NCBI GenBank assembly: GCA_933228675.1
Contig: OW121743.1
Span: forward strand, 87,576,768-87,640,767
Length of the DNA: 64,000 nucleotides
Direction of reading: 5' to 3'
From: Stomorhina lunata
Lineage: Eukaryota > Arthropoda > Insecta > Diptera > Rhiniidae
Numbering within the stretch: position 1 is the stretch's first letter; every line of letters starts with the position of its first letter. The notes under the pieces were generated by a model, which had not been told where the DNA came from, ran no database searches, and was given only the letters and a program-made list of their open reading frames with translations. A program made the position numbers and the translations under genes. Shown one piece after another: positions 25,781 through 37,287 of this stretch.

Positions 25781-27600
25781 ATACCAAAGAAACCAAAGAA
25801 ATGCATAGATTATGTATCGGTAACTTAACATTACATTCTATTATAAGAAGGTATCATAGAAGAACCTCGGGCATAGAAGAACCTCGGGCATATGAAGACT
25901 TTGCTTAGATGAGAACCCATATCTCTAGAATTCATTATTTGGCATTATCCTATGATCCAAAGACGAAAACTAAAATTCTTAAGCGGTAAATTTAACAATG
26001 AAAACTATGAAATCCATAAGTCATAACTTTTTATAATGTTTTGAGCTTTTTTGCTGGGATCCACATATGACACATTCTCCTACTATTCCATTTTTGGAAC
26101 GTTACTTAAACTTTAGTATGGGGCGCTGATTTTTACTTTTCAATATATACATTTCATGAGAATGGTTTTAATATAACGTCTTATTATTTTTTAAGAAATT
26201 TGATGACCGGAAGGTTGCTTAGATATGGGTTAAGGCCCAGCTCAACGCAAATTTCAGTTTCGAGAAAGAGCTTAAGAAGAAAATACATAAAGTCTTCTGA
26301 ATTTAACAAAAATTTTTTTTTAATATTTATCCTTCTTCTCTAATAAACATGTTACCAATATATTAATTCATAAATTGTTCGCAGGAATCAAGCAGAAGAA
26401 AAATTACGCAAAATTGATGATATCTCAAAACTTCAATTTTCGACTTAAGCTATTCTTCCATATTGCCACATATACATATATAGAAGTTGTGGGTGGATTT
26501 TATTATTTGTTCGGCACTTCATTTTCTATATAAGTGTATATTAATAATAACTGCATAGCCGAGTTATGCAATTTTAAATGAATTTTTGAAAATAAATTTT
26601 TTGTGATTTCTCAAAAAAAAAAAAAAAAAATTGCAAACAAAAAACGTATTTCCAAAACTAAGTATTTCCAAAAATAAGTGTTTCTGAAAGATAATTTTGT
26701 TGCCGAATTTCGGTTTTTTTACATAGTTCAAGAAAATAAACACTTTTCGAGTTACGCGAATATTTATTGTGCAACCTCCTTCATTTTTTTATAACGCTAT
26801 ATCTCGAAAACTAGAGCTAAGCTATTATTGAATTCAGTGTGCTCGATTTATCTTTACCCACTAGGACTCCCGTTTGTCAGTTTTTTCAACTAGCACAGTG
26901 TTATCAATGATCTCAAAGTTCCAACAGGATCACCGTGTGGGGGTGCCGGAATGGCATCTCTTTTCTTACTTAGTCTAGCCTGTGCTAATGAATCACCTCT
27001 AAATTATCGGAAATTTTTAAAATTTCGTTTTGATATCCTAAACCATTTATTGTTTTCAAAAACTCTAAATAAAACTTATGAAGGCATTCTTCCTAATTTA
27101 TTGCACTCGAGAGTGCTTTCCAGCAGAGCTTTTAATATACAAGTACTTGATTGTACGGGTTTTGGTTAAAATCATTGTTTTAACAGTATTTCTTAAGTTC
27201 TGTTATTTGTGTTCCAACTGATTTGAGATTAAACACATATTCCAACCAGAATTTTTTTTATATAAATTTAACCCAGCAAACATATTAGTTAAAGCTGGAT
27301 TTGAAAATAATTTGATATATGTCACACATTTCATAAGAGTTACAGGGATTTGGGATTTCTTTTTATATAAAATTTCAGCACAGATATAGGCATGAAAGGA
27401 CATTCAAGTACAATCTCAGTGTCCTATAAATTAGTTTTGAATGAAGCGCAAAGTATGGCTGATGTATATTCCTTAAGGATAAGACATATGTAAACATGGC
27501 TGCAATAATCTGCAACATTATCATTTTGTTAAGCCATAATCAAAGGGTGTTACCCCTCTGCGACTGATAAATAATAAAACTATCTTTGTTTATCTTTGTG
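25781..27600. other. AT-rich spacer with small dispersed fragments
   Basis: A 17-bp direct duplication (AGAAGAACCTCGGGCAT) lies near 25858-25892, and an A-run at about 26613-26630. At 26720-26825, AGTTCAAGAAAATAAACA and TATATCTCGAAAACTAGAGC recur; the first is found again near 35770 and the second near 39479. A 72-codon frame at 26951-27169 (MASLFLLSLA at the start) matches no family I know. Confidence 0.45.
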
Positions 27601-27900
27601 AACCGCCGTGGTATAGCAGGTTAGTCATCCGCCTAGCATACCAGAGGTCCCAAGTTCAATCCCTGTCAGACCCACTTGAAAAAAATTAATTTTCAAAAAA
27701 ACGGCGGTTTCACCTCATAACTCAGCTAGCGACTGGTTATTGAGTATTAGGCTATGAAAAACTTCTCTAACTAATGCATTTGCCGTTCGGAGCCGGCGTT
27801 AAAACGTAGGTCCCTTTCAATGAGTCAAAAATAGAATCGGATGCAGCTCATTGTCTGAGAGAAGTACCCCTTGTTCCAATTGGAATGTTGTCAGGGAATT
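27601..27900 (+). mobile_element. tRNA-derived SINE
   Basis: An A box TGGTATAGCAGG (27609-27620) and a B box AGTTCAATCCC (27653-27663) are spaced as in a tRNA. The intervening CCGCCTAGCA resembles the anticodon arm of Asp/Gly-type tRNAs. A tRNA-unrelated body follows, ending near GTTCCAATTGGAATGTTGTC and a TA-rich tail. Transcription would be by RNA polymerase III from these internal boxes. A deleted inverted copy at 51337-51404 joins head and tail of the same sequence, which supports a dispersed family. Confidence 0.8.
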
Positions 27901-27932
27901 ATATATATATCTTTGTTTATAAGTGAAAGTTA

Positions 27933-30115
27933 TCTATATATATATTATAGATGTGTTTGTAAGTTTGTTTGTTTGAAAGAGGTTGGCTCCTAAACGGTTC
28001 GACCGATTTTGATGAAATTTTGAAATTAGATAGAACATTCTCTTAAGGTGGTTTAAGGATATGTTTTGTTTCAAAACTTGGTCCATAAAGGGCTCAAATA
28101 GGGTAAATAGTGGACCAAATGGTGCAAAATTTAGTATTTATCATTGAATTTGATAAACCATAAAAGTTAGAAACTTCAAACTTAATAAAAGTAAATTCAT
28201 TGCCAATGGCCGCACTTCAGAAAAAAATTAAGAGGATCGGAGCAGGGGATGCCCCTTCCCCGTTACAAATACAATACTTATCACTGGGTAAATTGGTTTT
28301 GATGATTTTCGAAATGTAGATAAAGTTATACTAACATTCCTAAAATATTGAGGTATGGTGTGATCGGTGGTTAAGATAGGCTAGGTTTTTTTTTTAATCT
28401 CAAGGGGAGTGACCCCTCCCATATAACTCATATATTAAAAATTACAAATATAGGTGACCGAGAGGCCCGATTTTTCTGAAATTTTGACAGTATGTTAAGG
28501 TGTGACTGATGGATAAAATAGGCCCGGATTTTTATCGAAATCTCAAGTGGGCGTGACCCCTCCCATATAAGTCAAATATTGAAAATGACAAATATGGATG
28601 ACCTAGATGCCCGATTTTTTTGAAATTTCCACAGTATGGTAAGATGTGACCGGTGGTTGAAATAGGCGAGGTTCTTTTTTTAAATGTCAAGTGGGCGTGA
28701 CCCGTCCCATATAACTTAAATATTAAAATTTACAAATATGGATGACCGAACTGACCGATTTTTCTGAAATTCAGACAATATGGTATGGTGTGGCCGGTGG
28801 TTAAATAGGCAAGGTTTTTTTTGAAATCTCAAGTGGGCATGGCCCCTCCCATATAAGTCAAATATTGAAAATTACAAATATGGATGACCCTGCAGACCGA
28901 TTTTTTTTCGAAATTTTGACAGTATGGTAAGGTGTGACCAGTGGTTAAAATGGACAAGATCTTTTTCTCAAATCTCAAGTAAGCGTGACCCTTCCCATAT
29001 AACTCATATATTAAAAATGACAAATATAGATGACCGACGGGACCGATTTTTCTGAAATTTTGATAGTATGTTAAGGTGTGGCCGGTGGTTAAAATATTCT
29101 AGGTTTTTTTTGGAATCTCAAATGGGCTTGGCCCCTCCCATATAAGCCAAATATTAAGAATGACAAATATGAATGACGCTGCAGACCGATTTTTCTGGAA
29201 TTTTGACAGTATGTTAAGGTGTGACCAGTGGGTAATATAGGCCAGGTTGTTTTTTTAATCTCCAGTGGGCGTGACCCCTCCAATATAAATCAAATATAAA
29301 AATTAGAAATATAAGCCAAATATTAACAATGACAAATATGAATGACGCTGCAGACCGATTTTTCTGGAATTTTGACAGTATGTTAAGGTGTGACCAGTGG
29401 GTAATATAGGCCAGGTTGTTTTTTTAATCTCCAGTGGGTGTGACCCCTCCAACATAAATCAAATATAAAAATTAGAAATATGAATGATCAAAACGATTAA
29501 CCAAATTAATTAAAGTTTTAAATGTGAATATTTTCATACTATAGGATAGTTTCTCGCTTTTTGTATTTTTTGAAAATGGACTAAGGATGAAAAATGGGGA
29601 TAAATTTCCCGTTTTCTTTTATTTCTACATGACTGATGATTGTTTAAAGATTTGTAATAATTGTTTGATAATTGTTTCATGAGTAACTGGCGATTATATG
29701 ACGGCAGTTTGTTAATTTTTTGTCGATTGTTTGATAGTTGATTGATGATTAACTGACGACTGTTCAATGATTTTCTATGATTGTTCGATAATTGTTTCAC
29801 GATTAACTGACGATTTTTTGACGGTTACTTGATTACTATTTGACGATTGTTTGATAATCTATAAATATAAAAAAATATTCGCGTCTGTGTTGTATGTTGT
29901 TTGACATTTATGGGCCCATTGCAAGCACACATTAATGTAGAGAACTGCCAATCACTAAAGTCAATTAAATACATATGCAAATACATTTTTACATCAGTTA
30001 AAAAATTAATAAAAAAAAATTTTCATAATTGTTGATTTTTAAAGAAATGCTTAACACAGCAATAAGTAAAAATCTTTTACTATCAACCCGGGCAACGCCG
30101 GGTACAAGCAGCTAG
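27933..30115 (+). mobile_element. Non-autonomous Helitron with internal minisatellite
   Basis: The 5' end TCTATATATATATTATAG (27933) follows an A. The 3' end has the hairpin ACCCGG-GCAACG-CCGGGT (30086-30103), then after a short spacer CTAG (30112-30115), followed by T. TC...hairpin...CTAG inserted between A and T is the Helitron hallmark. The 5' region contains CGGTTCGACCGATTTTGATG, typical of animal Helitrons as I recall them. There is no Rep/helicase coding sequence, so movement would need proteins from another copy. The body is mostly ~144-bp tandem repeats (28250-29480) and a degenerate GATTGTTTGA-rich repeat (29630-29855). A second TCTATAAATATA at 29858 could be the 5' end of a shorter nested Helitron using the same 3' end. 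Confidence 0.88.
28250..29480. repeat. ~144-bp tandem repeat inside the Helitron
   Basis: The phrase GTGACCCCTCCCATATAA starts units at about 28411, 28555, 28699, 28841, 28987, 29130, 29273 and 29442, at spacings of 142-146, with the last at 169. Each unit also holds CCGATTTTTCTGAAATTTTG and GGTGTGACCGGTGGTTAAA. The last 169 bp (29311-29480) almost exactly duplicates 29142-29310, so it is a very recent tandem duplication. Confidence 0.92.
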
Positions 30116-31181
30116 TTATTTATATAGCTATTTTTATTTAATTTGAAGCGAAAATTCGTGTTATATGTTACTTACTGACATGACATGAATTTTATGTTAA
30201 AAAATTTGACTTTTTTTATATGTCAGTCGCAGAGGGTTAAGATAAGCTTGTTTTTTTTTAGAACAACTTATGAATTTGACAAATTCATCATCATTCATAA
30301 TAGCTCCACAATTTCACAAATCTCAAACTTTGGACCTAATGTTTGCTGTGTTTATAACCCTTAACAAAGTGTGTATTTAGAAAAATTCATTGATCTTGTT
30401 TAAAGTGTAGGAAAATATACTCAAAGGCGAAAATAAAAGAAATACTAACAATGAGTATGAAAGTGCGATTAAAGTAACGAAAACCACCCATTGATTTTTT
30501 TTTTTTTTTTTTTGGAAAAAGAAAATGAAACTTAACAAGTCAGTAGGTTAAACAATCAACAATAATGAAGCTAATGAAGGGAATAAGATAATTAGATAAG
30601 ATTTGGATATAAAACTTTAATAAGAGGATGAATGTAAATGAAAACTTTGAGAAGAATAAACTGAAAGTAATATTCCGTATATATTTAGCTGAGGAGATCT
30701 CTGATTGATCTATGATTTACCAAGTGAAGCGATGAGGGTCTGTAGTATTTTTTACGATTTTCTTGTGAATAAATATAAACAATTTTTACTCTAGGGCATA
30801 GCCTTTACGTTTTGAGTAAAATTTTTGAAAGTTCGTATTATCTTCATATATTTTTGTTTTAAATTTTGATATCAAAAATTGACAAAAAATACATATGCAT
30901 ATATTGAGATTCTACTGTATTTCATAATTAAATTATTAAAGCCTTTATTCATTGCAGGTTGTTTGGTTTATATTTGTAGGTTACCTACATATTTTTTCCT
31001 TAACAAAAACTAATTAGAAACAAAAAAACTTAGTTTCTTTTCTAGTTTTAATACAATTATTTCTAGCACAATTCCCTGAGCAACAAGAGAAAAACAATAA
31101 CATTTGAAAAAAAAGGCAAGAAAACATTACAGTCGATCAAGTCCGAACAAAGAAGACCCTCTTATAAATACAAAAAAATAA
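30116..31181. other. AT-rich spacer
   Basis: No gene was seen. A T-run of about 18 lies near 30497-30514. Confidence 0.5.
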
Positions 31182-31292
31182 CAAGTGGGAAAAAGCTATA
31201 GTCCGATCATAGGATACCAACATAATTTGATATACTGATAATTGTTTTTATAAGAAATATCTCTTAAATCGACTCAGAAATTGAAACTGGTT
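31182..31292 (+). mobile_element. Highly deleted relic of the dispersed element at 18455
   Basis: CAAGTGGGAAAAAGCTATAG, followed soon by GGATACC, resembles the left end at 18455. TTAAATCGACTCAGAAA resembles the segment near 19098. Most of the interior is gone. Confidence 0.4.
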
Positions 31293-31320
31293 CCAGGAAA
31301 CCAGGATTTTTACAAAATTT

Positions 31321-31620
31321 ACAATATGGGATTATGGGAAGTTGGTAAAGGATGACTCTAGATTCCGATGGTATCCACCACTTAAACAACTCGAGGCCTC
31401 GGAATATGGTAATAACGTATGTCTTCTAAACCAAAGCTTAGGTCACCTTCAAGAAAATACTATCGCTATCACTGATGAATATCGGGCAGTTGGGCTGGAA
31501 ATCAATATTTCCAAGATAAAGACTAAGCCTCGATGCTATGGTACAGCCCATTGCCACACATCAATGTGGATAATGAGGTTATTGGATTTGTAGGTACCTT
31601 TAATTATCTAGAAAGTTAGT
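31321..31620 (+). pseudogene. Dead fragment of a non-LTR retrotransposon reverse transcriptase
   Basis: The frame opens without an ATG and reads QLEASEYGNNVCLLNQSLGH, then ITDEYRAVGLEINISKIKT. This matches the palm region of non-LTR (LINE-type) reverse transcriptases, in which FADD/YADD is followed by VCLLS and later VGLKINxxKTK. The catalytic YADD has become YGNN, so both aspartates are lost. After a frameshift near 31560 a second frame gives INVDNEVIGFVGTFNYLES, matching the conserved segment that ends in F-YLGS. Only about 95 residues of an element that would be several kilobases long remain. The clade cannot be settled from this length. Upstream is the relic at 31182; downstream is a CTATAG array. 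Confidence 0.75.
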
Positions 31621-31644
31621 ATTTATAAGTGTTGGTGCAGATGA

Positions 31645-33920
31645 CTTTTTGATAATTTTTTTTTTTTAGAAAAATTTTTGATAATGCCATTTTCTATATA
31701 AAAAAATTTTGGAAAATCAAATATTTAATTAAAAAGCTTTACTGCAGTGTATTGCACTAAGTTCCCAATTTAATACAGTAATTTAAAAAGTGTGTGAAAT
31801 AAAGAAAAGATAAAACTGAAAAATGTTTGTGTGTTTCTGTTCAGATGAAAATCTTCACTTTATGTTAATTTGTTGGACACAATAATTCTTATTTATTCGG
31901 TTCCGCAACTAAGATATAATGTGTGGTTTTCGCTCCGTCTAGAATTAGCGATAATCCTCCTGAAGAGATGGCCTAACCAACCATCGAAACGCGTCGAGAA
32001 AAGGCTTCACCACCAACATTTTTTGGTTCTATCAAAAAACAATTAATTACAATAATAAATATGCTCCACTGGGAGTCAAGGATAACAGAAGAAGAAGACA
32101 ATAATAAATAATAATAAATTGGGATCTTAGTGCAATACACTACAGTAGAACTTTTTAATAAAAATTTTCTATAGAAAATTTTTAGATAAAAAAATTTTAT
32201 ATAGAAAAATTTTTGATAAAAAAATTTTATATAGAAAAATATTTGATCAATAAATTTTCTATATAAAAGTTTTTCTTTTATTATAAATTTTTAAATATCA
32301 AATTTTTTTATCAAATATTTATCTTTACTGATTTATTAAAAAATTTTCTATAGAAAATTTTTTATTAAAAATTTTGCTATAGAAAATTTTTAAATATAAA
32401 ATTTTTGATCAAATATTTTTCTTTAGAAAATTTTTTATCAATTTTTTTTTCTATAGAAAATTTTTTTATCAAAAATGTTTCTATAGAAAATTATTTCAAA
32501 TGTTTTTCTATTAAAAATTTTTCACTCAAAATTTTTTTTATCAAAAATTTTTCTATAGAATTTTTTTTTATCAAAAAATTTTTAATAGAAAATATTTTGT
32601 CAAATATTTTTCTATAGAAAATTTTGATATTAAACATTTTTAAATAGTAAATTTTTTTATCAAATATTTTCTACATAAATTTTTTTATTTATCAAAATAT
32701 ATCAATATCAATATAGAAAATTTTATTATCAAAAATTTTTCTATAGAATTTTTTTTTTTTCAAAAGTTTTTCTATAGAAATTTATTTTGCAAAAATTTTT
32801 TTACCAAAAAATTTTTAAATATTTTTATCAAAAATTTTTTTGTAGAAATATTTTGTTATCAAAAATTTATGTAAAGAAAATTTTTTTATCAAAAATTTTT
32901 CTATAGAAATTTTTTTTTAAAATTATCCTACAGAAAAATATTTATATCGAAAAGTTTTCTGTAAAAAAATATTGTAATCAAAATCTTTTCTATAGAAAAA
33001 AATTGTTATCGAAAATTTTTTAACAGAAAAATATTTTGATCGAAAATTTTTCTATAGGAAAATATTTTGGTGGTAGATTTTTATATAAAAATTATTTTTA
33101 TCCAAAAGTTTTTATATAAAAATATTTTTATAGAAAATTCTTATATAGAAAAATATTTCGATCAAAAGTATTTTTTTCAAAAATGTTTCTATAGAGAAAT
33201 ATTTTTATCGAAAATTTTTCTATAGAGAAATATTTTTATCGAAAATTTTGCTATAGAAAAATATTTTTATCAAAATTTCTGTATAGAAGAATATTTTTAT
33301 CGAAAAATTTTCTATAGAAAATTTTTATCGAATATTTTTCTATAGAAATGTATTTCTATCGAAAATTTTTCTATAGAAAAATATTTTTATCGCAAATTTT
33401 TCTATAGAAAAATATTTTTATCGAAAATTTTTCTATAGAAAAATATTTATATCGAAAATTTTTCTATGGAAAAATATTTTTATTAAAAATTTTCTATAAA
33501 AAAAGTTTTTATCAAAAAATATTTTTTTATCGAAAAATATTTTTATCGAAAATTTTTCTATAGAAAAGTATTTTTATCGAAAAATTTTCTACAGAAAAGT
33601 ATTTTTATCGAAAATTTTTCTATAGAAAAATATTTTTATCGAAAATTTTTCTATAGAAAAGTATTTTTATCGAAAAATTTTCTACAGAAAAGTATTTTTA
33701 TCGAAAATTTTTCTATAGAAAAATATTTTTATCGAAAAATTTTCTATAGAAAAATATTTTTATCGAAAATTTTTCTATAGAAAAATATTTTTATCGAAAA
33801 TTTTTCTATAGAAAAATATTTTTATCGAAAATTTTTCTATAGAAAAATATTTTTATCGAAAATTTTTCTAAAAAAAAATATTTTTATCCAAAATTTTTCT
33901 ATAAAAAAATAGTTTTATAG
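31645..33920. repeat. CTATAG minisatellite, interrupted by a MITE, with an orientation switch
   Basis: Units at 31645-31722 and 32157-32260 have the plus form (TTTTTGATAAAAAAATTTTC). From about 32260 onward the linker is TTATC, the minus form. The segment 33170-33890 has regular 31-bp units of CTATAGAAAAATATTTTTATCG and AAAATTTTT. The array is split by the element at 31731-32156 and is followed by end B at 33925. Confidence 0.92.
31731..32156 (+). mobile_element. MITE with ~43-bp terminal inverted repeats (copy 1)
   Basis: The left end is AAAAAGCTTTACTGCAGTGT followed by ATTGCACTAAGTTCCCAATTT (31731-31773). The right end (32114-32156) is its near-exact complement, AAATTGGGATCTTAGTGCAA onwards. 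The interior contains GGATAATCCTCCTGAAGAG and CTAACCAACCATCGAAACGC (about 31950-32000). The element sits inside a CTATAG array. Related elements at 52392-52624 and 52815-53071 share the interior core. No coding capacity; the superfamily is not assigned. Confidence 0.85.
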
Positions 33921-33924
33921 AAAA

Positions 33925-34205
33925 TAAATAGTGCCGTTGCTACAATTTTTAAGATTATATTTTTTTGTTCTCTCGAACCCTATATTTTGTTGCTATAAAT
34001 TGGATTTTGATTTCGTTTCTTGTGTATTTTGTTTTTGGATTTTCTCAAACAAAGCGGCACCAACCGACTTTGCTATCATCCAAATCCCAACTGAATGCTT
34101 TAAATACTCATTTTTACGAGTTTCATTAATGATCGTGATATTAACGAAAATTTTAAAAAGTCTTCGGCTTCTGGTGGAATGGGCTGCCTACGCCTGTTTA
34201 TATTA
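33925..34205 (+). mobile_element. End B of the CTATAG composite element
   Basis: It starts AATAGTGCCGTTGCTACAAT immediately after the array and ends near GGCTTCTGGTGGAATGGGCT, then GCCTACGCCTG. It aligns by eye over its whole length with the complement of 19960-20215, including TTTTTGTTCTCTC, ATTGGATTTTG and AATGATCGTGATA. The 92-codon frame at 33931-34209 lies in this repeat and is not considered a gene. Confidence 0.8.
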
Positions 34206-35067
34206 TTAAATGTTTTAATTGCACTCCGTGTCTATTTATAGCCAATTTTACTTTTTTATACATCGACGGCGTGTTTCTGTTGTATATACGGCTGTTTGCC
34301 GAGATTAGGGAAAACTCTTATAAAATAGTTCTTTTAACTGCAATGGTTTGAGCCTAGGAGTAAAGATTTCAAATAAGTCTTCATATACATCGTTCAAACT
34401 AATTCTAACGAGAGTTACAATTATTGGTTACGCGAAAATTTTTTGATGTTACAAACATTAGAATAAACTTTTAACACTTATGATGGTGTAGGGTATAATA
34501 AAACAAACCCAAATGTTCAACATTAACAAGTTGTTAGTAAACAACAACTACAATAACAACATAAAGAACAACAATATTTAATTGTTGTTTTTTGTGTCTA
34601 CCTCAATTTGCTTGTGAACTTTTACCAACACACTTTTACTCTCACTCATACAAAAATACAGTCAAACATAAAGAGGACTCGTACGCATTACATCTAGGAC
34701 ATTTTACGCACAAACTTTGAGTTGTTTATGAGTTTTTTTTTTGTTTTTGCTTTCATTTGGTAGAATTGTTTTTTCTTGAAGCTTAAGGATATTTATGTTA
34801 CTAAAATATATAAAAAAAACTGTTTTGCCATGTTTCAATTAAGGTAAAAAACAAGGACTTTTCTCATAAAAAACCAAGTTTATTGAAAAGTCCTAATGGA
34901 ATGGAATAGTATGTAGTAGAAATTGTTACAAACTTATAATTTAATGAGATATTTTTTTAATAAGTACATTTTAAAAAAATGTTAAAACTTGAAAAATAAA
35001 ATACTATGAATTCATCATAGAACATCATTACCAAAAGCAAAAATAGCAAATCGGTTTACAATTATAA
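34206..35067. other. AT-rich spacer
   Basis: No gene was seen. It holds CATCGACGGCGTGTTTCTG at 34262 (dispersed motif) and AACAAC-rich simple sequence at about 34540-34575. Confidence 0.5.
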
Positions 35068-35752
35068 ACTGGCGTAGGCAGCCTATACCACCAGAAGCCG
35101 AAGAATTTTTGTAATTTTTGTAAAATTGTTTTTTGGAGAAAATTTTTCGACCAAAATATTTTTCTATGAAAATTTTTGTTAAGAATATTTTTCGATCGAA
35201 CATTTTTGTTAAGAATATTTGTTAAGAATATTTCCTATAGAAACATTTTTGATCAAAAATTTTTGATAAAAAAAATTTTTTTTAGAAAAATTTTTGATAA
35301 AAAAATTTTCTGTAGAAAACTTTTTGATAAAAAACTTTCTATAGAAAAATTGTTGATAAAAAAATTTCTATAGAAAAATTTTTGATATAAAAAAATTTTT
35401 GATAAAAAAATATTCTATAGAAAAATGTTTTATAGAAAAATTTTTGATATAAAAAAATTTTTCATAAAAAAATTTTCTATAGAAAAATGTTTGATAAAAA
35501 AATTTTCTATAGAAAAATTTTTGATAAAAAAATTTTCTATAGAAAAATTTTTGATAAAAAAATTTTCTATAGAAAAATTTTTGATAAAAAAATTTTCTAT
35601 AGAAAAATTTTCGATAAAAAAATTTTCTATAGAAAATTTTTTGAAAAAAGTTTTCTATAGAAAAATTTTTGAAAAAAAATTTTCTACAGAAATATTTTTG
35701 AAAAAAAAATTCTATAGAAAAATTTTTGATAAAAAAATTTTCTAAAGATTTT
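35068..35752 (-). mobile_element. Truncated CTATAG composite element: end B fragment plus array
   Basis: At 35072-35102, GGCGTAGGCAGCCTATACCA followed by CCAGAAGCC is the inner part of end B on the minus strand. It is joined directly to a CTATAG array (35110-35752) whose best part has a 30-bp unit of CTATAGAAAAATTTTTGATA and AAAAAATTTT (for example 35537 and 35567). No end A was found on the right. Confidence 0.8.
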
Positions 35753-37049
35753 TATGTCGATTTTTGTACTTAGTTCAAGAAAATAAACAGTTTTTGAGTT
35801 TCGCTAAAATTGATATTATTAGTCTTAAAATTGTAAGAATCATCTTTATTTCAAAAGCTCAGCCCTGACGCCCTCACGCTATTATTTATTGACGACTTCA
35901 TTAATCTTTATTAATAAAAATAAAAAATACGAAATGAAATATGAGACTACGAGCTTTTTCTCAAAAACAATATAAAAAAAAATTACAATATAAATCTCTT
36001 AATCTCTTTGAAACTTTGAATTGAAAATGAAATGAACATGATGTTTCACAAGATACAATTTCCGATAGCGACAATAGACAATCCCGCTTTAAGGTAAAAT
36101 TTGTTTGATTTTATCTTTAACTACTTACAGGCCAAAATACATGAGAAATAAAGCCAAGTTTAACAAGTAGATTAAAACTGGGCAGAGCTGTTCGAAACAC
36201 ACCTATACATAATTTATAGAGCAGAGCAGAATGCGGTAGTAGTTTTACAGTCAGTTTTTATATCTAGAGGTTGCTCCAATAAATAAAATAGCTTAACATT
36301 TAGCTTTCAATGATCGATATATTTGATTTTGTATGTTAATGAATTATTTGCATTTTATTGAATGCAGCTGCTATAAGAAAAACTCAAATCTTTAAATGGT
36401 TCAGTTTTATATTTTATTTTTTGTATCCAAATGTACCTTAACCCTCTGCAACTAACGTACAAAATGTTTACCATTATATTGACTTTGTAGACTCCCAGAC
36501 AACATTTCCATGGCTTATATTTTCCAAGACCCGATTTCTTTAACTATTATAGCTATTTCAGAACAAAACTTAATTATTGCAAGACAACCACGTCAGTCGC
36601 AGAGGGTTAAATTGATGTTTTATCATGTTTCTATTTTCAAGAGCTGCTTATACACATTTACTTTAATTTAACGAATTATTGATTTCGTTGATGTTATCTT
36701 AAGAATGCCTCTAACAGCTCAATTTACAAGATAGCCAAGAAAAGCTTTATATGGACCGTTTTAATCGAATTTAGTTATGTCTTAAAGTTTTTTTATGATT
36801 CAATACTGTAATAGAGTTGTTACTATTTTTTATTGATAGAAGATTAAATAAATAAAAATTTCAAAGCGGCTTTTTAAAACTATTACGATCAACTAGTAAA
36901 TTATAATTTAAGATAGTTTCGAGTTAATTTAAGTCAATTAAAACATTATACGATTATATAAGAGATTGCATTTAAAAGCTCTGAAGTCACCCAACGTCTA
37001 TCAGTCCAGTCATCTAGGTATCCAGGTATAGTCCATAGTAAATGCAAAG
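35753..37049. other. AT-rich spacer
   Basis: No gene was seen. AGTTCAAGAAAATAAACAGT near 35772 is shared with 26722. Confidence 0.5.
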
Positions 37050-37172
37050 ACTCTATAATATAAAGATGTTGCACTTCCATATATTGATTTGCTGTATGGT
37101 CGTTTTGAAAACTCCATACTTTAATTTGGAAACATTAAATGGAGACGTTTATCAAATGAGAGAAAGCTAAGG
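37050..37172 (+). repeat. Dispersed repeat fragment (family D)
   Basis: AAAGACTCTATAATATAAAG, then TGCACTTCCATATATTGATT, then TATGGTCGTTTTGAAAA, and finally ATGAGAGAAAGCTAAGGC. The same order is found inverted at 54105-54235 and in part at 17019-17095. It ends shortly before the composite element at 37288. Confidence 0.65.
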
Positions 37173-37287
37173 CACATACACGTGCTCATGAAATATATGT
37201 TTGTTTGTGAGTTTATCTGTTTTTTAATGTTTTTTATTCACTTTAATTTCACATTTGACAGAAAACAAATGTATGGAGTGTTGTATC

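Noticed and set aside
26951..27169. 72-residue frame with a signal-like start
   Set aside because: No family recognised; single short frame in AT-rich sequence.
33931..34209. 92-residue frame
   Set aside because: It is the conserved end B of a repeat; the homologous end at 19960-20215 is read in the other orientation and does not preserve this frame.
35425..35745. 106-residue Lys/Phe/Ile-rich frame and similar ones at 20364, 52619, 53195 and 53271
   Set aside because: They arise from 30-bp CTATAG units, which keep frame because 30 is divisible by three.
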